Below the pieces are notes generated by a model. The model saw only the letters and a program-made list of their open reading frames with translations. It ran no database searches and had not been told where the DNA came from. A DNA stretch of 64,000 bases from Sulfuritalea sp. (GTDB taxonomy: Bacteria > Pseudomonadota > Gammaproteobacteria > Burkholderiales > Rhodocyclaceae): assembly GCA_023700805.1 (NCBI GenBank), contig JAMPYF010000021.1, positions 1 through 64,000 on the forward strand, in the 5' to 3' direction. The position numbers and the translations under genes were made by a program. This document shows positions 55,318 through 63,200 of this stretch, in pieces (the stretch's first letter is position 1; each line of letters opens with the position of its first letter).

Positions 55318-55679
55318 GAGTTTTGCTTCCGCGCTAAACGGCATCCAGTAATGCAAACGCGATCCTAGTGAACTGTCGCGTTCACTCCGTGATAGCCGCC
55401 AATCTAGTCGCTTCCGGCGTCCGCGCAGTCGGCGTTTCAGATCGGAAAGTACTTTTCAAGCTGGAACGTTCATGTGTTCCATGGCGTTTCTGCCGTGCCG
55501 CAGCAATGCAAGCACAGCAACCAAACGGCAATCCAATAGATCTGCTCAACAACGGGTATGGCGCAGCGCAGCAAGCCTGGGTTGGCGTGCGGCTTGCATA
55601 TATGCGACCCGGGACATCGCCGGTGGCGGTTTCCTCGGTGGTGGGGGATCTAACGTCAAACAAAATGGAGGAAAGACTC
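55318..55679. promoter_or_regulatory. Divergent intergenic region between copper chaperones and beta-propeller gene
   Basis: This 362-base gap must hold promoters in both directions. I could not fix convincing -35/-10 pairs. The only firm element is the GGAGG ribosome site at its right end. No open gene is supported, though a frame reads through in phase with the enzyme. Confidence 0.4.
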
Positions 55680-57302
55680 ATGTCACGGAAAAGCGATGAG
55701 AAAGCAGTCGAGGGAGTTGTCGAAACGGCCGGACCGGAGCAGCAGGATCATGACGCGCTGCAGATTGCCGAAAGCCGGCGAGGCTTTCTCAAGTCAATCG
55801 GCGTCGGCGCCGGCGCGGTTGCGGTCAGCGCGGTAGGCACCACGGCCATGGTGACCGGTGGCAGTCTGATTGCGCCGGGTGAGGCCAAGGCAAGCACCAA
55901 GTTAATCAAGTTCGAACAGGTGTTCAACCAGCTTGGCAAATACATCATGATCGTTCCCGGCAAGTTCACCGGAACGGTCGCGGCCATCGATTTGTACACG
56001 GGCAAAACCCTTGCCTGGACCGCCTTCTGGAACTATGGCGACAGCAGTCCCATCATCCACCACATGGCGGCCTTCCCGGCGCCGGACCCGTACAAGGAAT
56101 TCGAGTTCATCGTGAATTCCCAAGGTGGCAAGAACCTGTATATCTACGGCATTCCGACGACGGTGAAAAGTCCCGGCGAAGGCTTCCACATCTACCACAT
56201 GAAATACGACGGAACCAAGCTCAACGTGGTCTCCGACGTGGCCGAGAAGACCGGCCTCGGGCTCGGCGTGCACGTTACGGTTGCCCCCGATGCCAAGAGT
56301 TTCTCGGTCGGCGACGGCCAGAAAGATATCTTCGCCTGCTTCGACCGCGAAACCGAGAAAGTCAACACTGCCTGGTACTTCGACTGGATACCCAACAGCA
56401 AGGAATTGGCGAAGGCCTGGACCGATGGCGGCAAACTGGTGATCAAGCGCCTGAAACCCACGCTGCCAAACGGCATGTATGACTACAAGGGTACCAAGGG
56501 CGTCAAGATCGACTGGGAACTGGTCCCCGGTGGCGAGTTGTTCGCCGAACAGGGCAAGGTCACCGGTTCCAGAGTCATGAATACCGTAGGTCTCGACGCC
56601 TTCGTCTATGACCCGCGCGGCAAGTGGGGCGTTGCCTCGTTGCGCCTGCCCGGGCTCTCGATCCTGTTCGACGTCGAGAAATGGGTGCCCGTGACGGCGC
56701 TACCCGGCGCCAAGGGTGTGGCCGATCAGATGTCGTTGAAGAAGATCAACGACGATACATGGGAACTCGTGATGGACAAGGTCGTGACGCCTGCCCACCA
56801 GGCGGGCTTCTCGCCCGACGGCAAGCATTTCCTGTTCATGAACGGCGTTCGCCAGAACAACATCATGGTCTGGGATTCATCCAACCACGGCGATCCGACG
56901 ACCTGGAAGAAGAAGGCGGTGGTCGAACATCCGGACTGGCGCGGCGCCTACCCGAACACATTCCATATGGTATTCACCCCGGACGCCAAGAAGGTGTATG
57001 TCACTCTCTGGTGGCCCTCGCCGACCCCCAACGGCATCGCCGTGGTCGATGCGGTGAACTGGAAGGTGATCAAGCAGATGGACCTCGGACCCGACATGCA
57101 TACAATGGGCATCACCTATGACGGCAAGTTCGTGGTCGGCGTCATGAGCGGCTTCCAGAAGACGGTCACCTCCATCCCGGTGGTTGAGACCGCTACCGAC
57201 GAATTGCTCGGATTCTTCCCCAGCACCGGCGGACATCATGACAATGTGATCATCCCGAGAACCCTTCAGGATCTCCGCGTCAGTCGCAGCACGACCACCT
57301 GA
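55680..57302 (+). CDS. Tat-exported beta-propeller copper protein, thiocyanate dehydrogenase-like
   Basis: A 540-residue protein. ESRRGFLKSIGVGAG at residues 31-45 is a Tat signal. The mature part is a propeller with His residues spaced as copper ligands: IIHHMAAF, GVHVTV, PAHQAGFS, TFHMVFT, DMHTMGI and GGHHDNV. These recall the multi-His cluster of nitrous oxide reductase, but the CuA cupredoxin domain is absent and the best memory match is thiocyanate dehydrogenase (GGKNLYIYGIPT, TGLGLGVHV). That enzyme oxidises thiocyanate to cyanate and sulfur. The surrounding SCO1, PCuAC and ABC genes fit copper-cluster assembly. Substrate unproven. Confidence 0.7.
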   Translation: MSRKSDEKAVEGVVETAGPEQQDHDALQIAESRRGFLKSIGVGAGAVAVSAVGTTAMVTGGSLIAPGEAKASTKLIKFEQVFNQLGKYIMIVPGKFTGTVAAIDLYTGKTLAWTAFWNYGDSSPIIHHMAAFPAPDPYKEFEFIVNSQGGKNLYIYGIPTTVKSPGEGFHIYHMKYDGTKLNVVSDVAEKTGLGLGVHVTVAPDAKSFSVGDGQKDIFACFDRETEKVNTAWYFDWIPNSKELAKAWTDGGKLVIKRLKPTLPNGMYDYKGTKGVKIDWELVPGGELFAEQGKVTGSRVMNTVGLDAFVYDPRGKWGVASLRLPGLSILFDVEKWVPVTALPGAKGVADQMSLKKINDDTWELVMDKVVTPAHQAGFSPDGKHFLFMNGVRQNNIMVWDSSNHGDPTTWKKKAVVEHPDWRGAYPNTFHMVFTPDAKKVYVTLWWPSPTPNGIAVVDAVNWKVIKQMDLGPDMHTMGITYDGKFVVGVMSGFQKTVTSIPVVETATDELLGFFPSTGGHHDNVIIPRTLQDLRVSRSTTT

Positions 57303-57330
57303 GCAAGAGTTCCAGCTTCTGCTCCCCGAG

Positions 57331-57358
57331 CCGGACCACATTGCACGATGTGGTCCGG
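57331..57358 (+). terminator. 11-bp hairpin after beta-propeller gene
   Basis: CCGGACCACAT-TGCACG-ATGTGGTCCGG is a perfect stem 28 bases after the stop. It lacks a T-run and may serve as partial terminator or mRNA-end stabiliser, setting the enzyme apart from the ABC genes. Confidence 0.6.
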
Positions 57359-57423
57359 ATTCCCGGCACAGGAAAAAACAACGGTGCGCGACAACCATCG
57401 GTATCCACAGGAAAAGCATCTAC

Positions 57424-58623
57424 ATGTTCGGCCTGGCTCTTAGAAACCTCCAGCGCAAGCCCTTTCGCACGTACGCGCTGGCGTTGGCGGTTGCCATCGC
57501 CATCGGCGCGGTGTTTGCGACGGCCACCATAATGTGGGGCGTCGAGCGCAGCCTCGGTCAGGGCTTCTCCAAATTCGGCGCCGACGCGCTGGTGGTGCCC
57601 AAGGGCGCCGTGGTCAATATCAAGTCGGCCCTGCTCACCGGCGAGCCCTCCACCTTCTACATGAAGGGCGAGTATGCGAGCCAGATCCGCGCCCTGGCCG
57701 GCGTGGCCAAGGTCACGCCGCAGATATTTCTCACCACCGCGGCGGGTTCGCACTGCATCGTCGGCAATGCTTTCCTGGTCGGCTTCGACCCGAAGACAGA
57801 CTTCACCGTCATGCCCTGGCTCTACCAGAAGCAGGATAGGGAATTCGGCGGCGGCGATGTCATCGTCGGTGGCAACAACAACTATCAGGTGGGGGACGTC
57901 GTGTATTTCTACGGCGAGACCTTCACTGTTTTCGGCAAGCTCGACCGCACCGGCCTCGGACTTTACGACAATGCGATTTTCCTGCACATCGACAAGGCCT
58001 ACGACCTGATCGACAGCTCGAAGAAGTACGCCGACGTGCCGTCCATGGGTTTCGCCCGCGGCGATGTATCCACCTTGCTGGTGCAGATCGGCGGCACGGC
58101 AAAGGCCAATCTGATCCGTTTCGCGATCGCCAAGAACCCCGATGTTCGCGTCGTTACTGCCGGCAATATCGTCACGTCGGTACGCCAGAACCTGACGGCC
58201 CTGTTCACCGGCACGGTTGCCCTCACCGCGGTGCTGATTCTTGGCAATGTGCTGATGATCAGCGCGATCTTCTCGACCATCGTCAACGAACGCAAGAAGG
58301 AACTGGGTCTGCTGCGGGCTATCGGCGCCCGGCGCTTGTCGATCTTCAGCCTGGTCTTCTCCGAGTCGGTCATGCTGACCACCTTCGGTGGCCTGATCGG
58401 CCTGGGCCTGGGCCTGATCTTGTTGCGGATTTTCGCCCGCTCCATTGGATTTCACTTGGAGTCGCTCAACATTCCTTTCCTTTGGCCGCCCGTGTTCCAC
58501 ATCGTCCTGCTCGGTGCCGGTTCGATCCTCTTCGCCGTGCTCATGGGTGCGCTGGGGTCCGTCTATCCGGCCATCGCCGGCAGCCGCTTCGAACCCTACG
58601 ACGCGATCAGGGCGGGCGAATAA
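57424..58623 (+). CDS. ABC transporter permease, FtsX/LolC-MacB type (1)
   Basis: A 399-residue permease: an N-terminal membrane segment (YALALAVAIAIGAVFATATI), a large periplasmic domain, and three C-terminal segments around LTAVLILGNVLMISAIF, a MLTTFGGLIGLGLGLIL pair and FHIVLLGAGSILFA. The cytoplasmic loop NERKKELGLLRAIGARR is the FtsX-type coupling motif. It overlaps the next ATPase gene by one base. Such systems extract lipoproteins or secrete small molecules; here the cargo may be the copper enzyme's partners. Confidence 0.85.
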   Translation: MFGLALRNLQRKPFRTYALALAVAIAIGAVFATATIMWGVERSLGQGFSKFGADALVVPKGAVVNIKSALLTGEPSTFYMKGEYASQIRALAGVAKVTPQIFLTTAAGSHCIVGNAFLVGFDPKTDFTVMPWLYQKQDREFGGGDVIVGGNNNYQVGDVVYFYGETFTVFGKLDRTGLGLYDNAIFLHIDKAYDLIDSSKKYADVPSMGFARGDVSTLLVQIGGTAKANLIRFAIAKNPDVRVVTAGNIVTSVRQNLTALFTGTVALTAVLILGNVLMISAIFSTIVNERKKELGLLRAIGARRLSIFSLVFSESVMLTTFGGLIGLGLGLILLRIFARSIGFHLESLNIPFLWPPVFHIVLLGAGSILFAVLMGALGSVYPAIAGSRFEPYDAIRAGE

Positions 58624-59288
58624 TGGTCGAACTGCGCGAGCTTTGCCGGACCTACCAGATCGGCGACCAGGTGATCGAAGCGGTGCGCGACGTCAGCCTG
58701 GCGGTGGAAGGCGGTGAGTTCGTTTCCATCATCGGCCATTCCGGCAGCGGCAAATCGACCCTGTTGTCCATGATCGGGGGCCTGGCGCGGCCCACCTCCG
58801 GCACGGTGCTGATCGAGGGCGAGGACATCTGGTCGCGGGATGACGCCTTCCGTTCGGACTTCCGCAATGCCCGCATCGGCTTCATCTTTCAGTTCGCCAG
58901 CTTGATTCCGACCCTCAACGCCATCGAGAACGTAGCCCTTCCACGAACTTTCGGCAGCCGACGCCGCCGCGCAGCGGACGAGGAGGAGGCAATCATGCTG
59001 CTGGAGAAAGTGGGGCTGGGCGAACGCCTGTTCTCCTACCCGAACGAACTCTCGGGCGGGCAGCAGCGGCGCGTCGCCATCGCCCGTGCCTTGATCAACC
59101 GGCCCGCCCTGCTGCTGGCCGACGAACCCACGGGCGACCTGGACGAGGAAACCGAGGCCGAGGTGATGGAGTTGCTGCTTTCGTCCTGCCGCGAGTTCAA
59201 GGCCGCATTCTTGATGGTCACCCACAACCGGGCGATCTCGGAGGGAGCGAGCAAAGTCGTCCGCTTGAAGGGCGGGGAGTTGCAATGA
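58623..59288 (+). CDS. ABC transporter ATPase, LolD/MacB type (1)
   Basis: A 221-residue ATPase with Walker A GHSGSGKST, signature LSGGQQRRVAIARAL and Walker B LLLADEPTGDLDEE. It is TAATG-coupled to the preceding permease and ATGA-coupled to the next permease, so it forms one transporter unit with them. Confidence 0.88.
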   Translation: MVELRELCRTYQIGDQVIEAVRDVSLAVEGGEFVSIIGHSGSGKSTLLSMIGGLARPTSGTVLIEGEDIWSRDDAFRSDFRNARIGFIFQFASLIPTLNAIENVALPRTFGSRRRRAADEEEAIMLLEKVGLGERLFSYPNELSGGQQRRVAIARALINRPALLLADEPTGDLDEETEAEVMELLLSSCREFKAAFLMVTHNRAISEGASKVVRLKGGELQ

Positions 59289-60499
59289 AGATCTACCAGA
59301 TCGCCATGAGAGAAATTGCGCGCCGCAAAGTGCGCACTCTCTACACCGCCAGCAGCGTCGCGCTGTCGGTGGCGCTGCTGATCGCCGCCCTGATGGTCGG
59401 CATGGCGGGACAGAAGGATCTGCTGCTGACCATTGCCCGCTACGGCCACAGCCTGACCATATTTCCGGCCACCACCAACGAAACCAGCCTGCAGAGCTTC
59501 GGCATCGGTAGCGGCCACTATATCCCGGAGGACGCCATACCTGAAATTCAGGAGGTCTACGAGAAGGCTATTCGCCTGGGTTGGGAAAAGAAGGGCGGCC
59601 TGGTGATCAACGACGGTATGCCCGGCGGCGTAAGCACGCTGGATCCGGCCATCTTCACGCCCCGCCTGTATGAGGAGACCACGGTCACCGGCCGCAAGGT
59701 GGTTGTCGCCGGCATCAGGGCCGAGGACGAATACAAGGCGCGCTTCTGGTGGGAGGTGGACGCCGGTACCCTGCTCTCCAATCCCGAGGAGGCGATGGTC
59801 GGCAAGGTCTTCGCCAATGTCACCGGCGCCAAGCCCGGCGACATACTGACCATCAACGCCATGGCGTTCAAGGTCTCCGGTGTGTTGCGCGAAACCGATT
59901 CGCCGGACGACTATATAATCTTCGCCGATCTGAAAAAGGTTCAGGCGACCTTCGGCAAACCCAACCGGGTATCCCTGATCAACGTCCGTGCAATGTGCAA
60001 CTACTGCCCCGTGGGCGAAGCGGAACTGGCTCTCAACACCAAGGTGGTGGGGGTGCGTGCCACTTCGCAGCGCGAGATCGCCGAGGCCCAGCACCGGATA
60101 TTCAAGAACGTCACCAACGTGATCCTGGGTCTGGTCATGCTGTCCATGATCATCGCCTGCATGGCCGTGTTCAACATGGTCATGGGCAGCATCCACAACC
60201 GCATGCGCGAGGCGGGGCTGCTCAAAGTGGTCGGTGCCTCCCGCGGCCAGCTGATCCGGCTGTTCATCTACGAATCCCTGATCATCGGTCTGGTCGGCGG
60301 CGTCATCGGCTACGCACTGGGCCACGCATTGGCGGTCAGCGTGGGGCCGATGCTGCTCAATGGCGCTGCCATCGAGACGCGCTGGTACTACTTGCCGATT
60401 GCCATCGGCGCGGCGATGACTGCCAGTGTCCTGGCTTCGCTGTATCCGGCCTATTACGTGTCTCGCATTCGCGCTGCGGAAGCTTTCCGGGCCCTGTAG
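59285..60499 (+). CDS. ABC transporter permease, FtsX type (2)
   Basis: A 404-residue FtsX-family permease. It has the same layout as the first: TLYTASSVALSVALLIAALM near residue 17, a periplasmic domain with three Cys (one pair as NYCP), and a C-terminal membrane bundle with RMREAGLLKVVGASRGQLIR as coupling loop. The CNYC motif in the periplasmic part is unusual and might bind metal. It is coupled to both ATPases. Confidence 0.85.
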   Translation: MKIYQIAMREIARRKVRTLYTASSVALSVALLIAALMVGMAGQKDLLLTIARYGHSLTIFPATTNETSLQSFGIGSGHYIPEDAIPEIQEVYEKAIRLGWEKKGGLVINDGMPGGVSTLDPAIFTPRLYEETTVTGRKVVVAGIRAEDEYKARFWWEVDAGTLLSNPEEAMVGKVFANVTGAKPGDILTINAMAFKVSGVLRETDSPDDYIIFADLKKVQATFGKPNRVSLINVRAMCNYCPVGEAELALNTKVVGVRATSQREIAEAQHRIFKNVTNVILGLVMLSMIIACMAVFNMVMGSIHNRMREAGLLKVVGASRGQLIRLFIYESLIIGLVGGVIGYALGHALAVSVGPMLLNGAAIETRWYYLPIAIGAAMTASVLASLYPAYYVSRIRAAEAFRAL

Positions 60500-60527
60500 A
60501 GGCGAACCTGGTCAGAGAGAAGGAACC

Positions 60528-61220
60528 ATGTCATCCATCGTTCAGTTGCAGGGATTGACCAAGACCTACGGCAAGGGCAGCACGCAGGTGACCGCGCTGG
60601 CCGAAATCAATCTGACGATTCAGAACGGCGAATTCGTCGCCCTGGTGGGTCCCAGTGGTTCGGGCAAGTCCACGCTGCTGAACCTGATCGGGGGCATCGA
60701 CAAGCCCAATGCCGGAACGGTGCACATCGACGGCCAGCGCATCGACGGCCTGGGCGAGCAAAATCTGTTGCAGCTGCGTCGCGAGAAGATCGCCTACGTG
60801 TTTCAGGATGCGCGTCTTTTGCCCTCCCTTACCTCCATCGAGAACGTCATGCTGCCTGCGGCCTTCCACCGCAAGCTGCTCAAGGGAGCCCGCGAGAGGG
60901 CTCGAGAACTGCTGGGCAAGGTTGGTCTGGCCGGGCGCGCCGACCACATGCCGCACCAACTGTCTGGCGGCGAAGCCCAGCGCGTCTGTATCGCCCGCGC
61001 ACTGTTCAACCAGCCCCGGCTGATTTTGGCCGACGAGCCGACCGGCAACCTCGACCACCGCACCCGCATCGAGATCGTCCAACTGTTCGAGGAACTGCAC
61101 GGGGAGGGCAATGCGGTGATCATGGTGACCCATGACCCGGAGCTGGCCGACCGGGCGGGGCGCAAGATTTCCCTGCATGACGGGGAGATCCAGTCTGATG
61201 AAACCCGGACGGTGCATTGA
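60528..61220 (+). CDS. ABC transporter ATPase, LolD/MacB type (2)
   Basis: A 230-residue ATPase with Walker A GPSGSGKST, signature LSGGEAQRVCIARAL and Walker B LILADEPTGNLDHR. AGAGAAGGAACC gives a good ribosome site. Its stop overlaps the next start. Two permeases and two ATPases alternate, so either two homologous transporters or a heteromeric one is possible. Confidence 0.88.
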   Translation: MSSIVQLQGLTKTYGKGSTQVTALAEINLTIQNGEFVALVGPSGSGKSTLLNLIGGIDKPNAGTVHIDGQRIDGLGEQNLLQLRREKIAYVFQDARLLPSLTSIENVMLPAAFHRKLLKGARERARELLGKVGLAGRADHMPHQLSGGEAQRVCIARALFNQPRLILADEPTGNLDHRTRIEIVQLFEELHGEGNAVIMVTHDPELADRAGRKISLHDGEIQSDETRTVH

Positions 61221-61939
61221 GCGTCGATCGGCAGCCTGCAGGGCCTTCCGCCGTGGCCAAACGTCGAGCCAAGGCCACCAGGAGCGGTGGACTCAAGGCG
61301 GGGAGAACCGTGATCGCCTTTGGCGCCGGGCTGGTGCTGTTGCTGGCCGCCACGGACTGGGCCGTCGGCCGCTGGCAACAAGGTTTGGTCCAGGCGCGCA
61401 AGGACTACCGGGCGCGCCTGGACCGCCTTGCCTTCCATGCGGTGCGTACCGGCATTGAAGACATCCGTCACCAGCCGGACGGGCGCTACCGCGTCCGCCT
61501 CATCGTCCAGAACGCCTTCGACGAACCGCTATACGTGATGATGCCGACGGTGGAGGCCTTCATTCAGGTCGGTCCGCAATGGAGCGAAATCCCGGTGACG
61601 GAGCCTGCCGAGGAGCGGGTCGAGGGCAGCGTCGTGCGCCTGGTCGGCGAGCGCACGGCGGATCGCTTGCTGACGCTGGAGCGGGCTGACTACACCGAAT
61701 CGATTCCGGGTTACGCCCACCTCAAGATGACACTCGAATCGATCGTCTCGCCGGAGCAGAATCCTCAGGAGGAGGTAGGCGAGCGCAAGGAGGATCTGGT
61801 CCTTTACTTGAAGGATTACCGCTGGGCGAACGACCGGCGCCGCCACCCGGGCCGGCCGACTTTCGGCGAAAAACCCGATTTCATACCGTTGCGGGCGTGG
61901 ACTCTGGTACCACGCCCCCAGCCTGCGGGAACGCCATGA
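61217..61939 (+). CDS. Membrane-anchored protein, paralog of next gene
   Basis: A 240-residue protein from TTG 61217 (overlapping the ATPase stop); a GTG at 61253 is the alternative start. One N-terminal membrane segment (VIAFGAGLVLLLAATDWAVG) precedes a periplasmic domain with YVMMPTVEAFIQVGPQWSEI. The same motif occurs in the next gene, so the two arose by duplication. I do not recognise the family. A structural role around the exported copper enzyme is likely from the operon. Confidence 0.65.
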   Translation: MSVDRQPAGPSAVAKRRAKATRSGGLKAGRTVIAFGAGLVLLLAATDWAVGRWQQGLVQARKDYRARLDRLAFHAVRTGIEDIRHQPDGRYRVRLIVQNAFDEPLYVMMPTVEAFIQVGPQWSEIPVTEPAEERVEGSVVRLVGERTADRLLTLERADYTESIPGYAHLKMTLESIVSPEQNPQEEVGERKEDLVLYLKDYRWANDRRRHPGRPTFGEKPDFIPLRAWTLVPRPQPAGTP

Positions 61940-62601
61940 CGACGCAGCCGCCGCGCATCGATCCGCGCCGTCGCGCCCGCCGCGGCTGGCGGCGCTGGCT
62001 CCTGCCCGTGCTCATCGGCCTCGGCCTCGGCACACTGGCCGCCAGCGACTGGCTACTGGGCCGCTACCAGGAGCACCAGATCGAGAAGAAGCGCGAACAC
62101 CGCAAAAAGCTGGAGAAGATGGCCTGGTTCTATATCCGTGCCGATTTCGACCGGCTCAAGTACACGGCCGACAACAAGTACCAGGTCACCACCTGGATCG
62201 AGAACGCCTTTCCGGAGCATCCGGCCTATGTGATGATGCCAACGGTGCGCACCTACATCCAGGTCGGGCCGCAGTGGAAGGAAGTGCCCGGCATCGAGCC
62301 TGCGGGAAACCGCTGGACCGAGGGTACGGTGATCAAGCTCGACGGCCGCGTCGAGGCCGAACGTATCTTCGATATCAATGAAAAGGATTATTTCGAGTTG
62401 CTGCCGGGTTACATGCACATCCGCTTCGACAATGTGATGTACATTGCCGACGAAGCCGAACCCAAGGAAGACGTGCTCGAACGCGCGTCGGTTTATTACA
62501 TTCACTTGCGTCCGATCGGCGCCGACGATGCCAAGCTGAGAGCGCAGAACAACTTTGCTTCCGCTGATGTTCCCTTGTACATCACCATGCCACCCCACTG
62601 A
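61936..62601 (+). CDS. Membrane-anchored protein, paralog of preceding gene
   Basis: A 221-residue protein. An arginine-rich head is followed by one membrane segment (LLPVLIGLGLGTLAASDWLL), then a coiled segment and the shared motif YVMMPTVRTYIQVGPQWKEV. Start overlaps the previous stop (ATGA). By eye about one third identical to it. No cofactor motif is visible. Confidence 0.68.
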   Translation: MTTQPPRIDPRRRARRGWRRWLLPVLIGLGLGTLAASDWLLGRYQEHQIEKKREHRKKLEKMAWFYIRADFDRLKYTADNKYQVTTWIENAFPEHPAYVMMPTVRTYIQVGPQWKEVPGIEPAGNRWTEGTVIKLDGRVEAERIFDINEKDYFELLPGYMHIRFDNVMYIADEAEPKEDVLERASVYYIHLRPIGADDAKLRAQNNFASADVPLYITMPPH

Positions 62602-63133
62602 GGTCGCGCGGCTGCCGGCGACACACTGGCTGATGGCCACTTTGACCCTGCTCCTGGCGACCGCATGCGGTCAGACTGAGCCGTTCCTGGTCGGCGTCGA
62701 GGAAACCAACGTGATTGCAGCGGAACGACTGGAAGGATGGGGCACCGTGCTGCGCATCCAGGTGCGCATGGAGAACCGCGGAGACGCCCCGGTTCATGTG
62801 TTCACCGACCTGCTTCACGTGCTGGGAGAGAATGGCAGCCACGGCACCGTGCGCGATTTTCGCGACCGTTATCGCATACAACAGGCACGCATGGCCGACG
62901 CTGAGCGGCGCGGCTTCGACAACATGTTCGACCGCGTCGGCATCCAAGGCGACCTGGTGCGGGAACTCGCGCAGGCCCAGATCGCGGTGCCGGCCGGGCA
63001 GGTCGTCCGGCGCACTCTGCCCTTCCTGCTCAAGGGAGCACCAGCGGATACCCGTTACGCCCTGGATTTCGCCTATCACGACGATGCGACGGACCGCATT
63101 TCCCGGCTGAACCTGTCGGTCAAGGCGCAATGA
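62567..63133 (+). CDS. Putative lipoprotein
   Basis: About 188 residues from ATG 62567; ATG 62633 is an alternative. The lipobox TLTLLLATAC gives a lipid-anchored Cys. The mature protein is beta-rich: LRIQVRMENRGDAPVHVFTD suggests a DUF4352-like or Ig-type fold. It overlaps the preceding gene and ends the unit. It may be cargo for the FtsX/LolD-type transporters. Function is unknown. Confidence 0.6.
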   Translation: MFPCTSPCHPTEVARLPATHWLMATLTLLLATACGQTEPFLVGVEETNVIAAERLEGWGTVLRIQVRMENRGDAPVHVFTDLLHVLGENGSHGTVRDFRDRYRIQQARMADAERRGFDNMFDRVGIQGDLVRELAQAQIAVPAGQVVRRTLPFLLKGAPADTRYALDFAYHDDATDRISRLNLSVKAQ

Positions 63134-63200
63134 CCATCGCGCGATTCGTGTCGGGGATGTTGTCAGGAAGCCGCTACGCCTGGTGTGGAGCCCACCGGCC

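Noticed and set aside
55680..57302. Nitrous oxide reductase NosZ
   Set aside because: The C-terminal CuA cupredoxin domain and the nosDFY/nosR context are absent, and the protein is about 100 residues too short.
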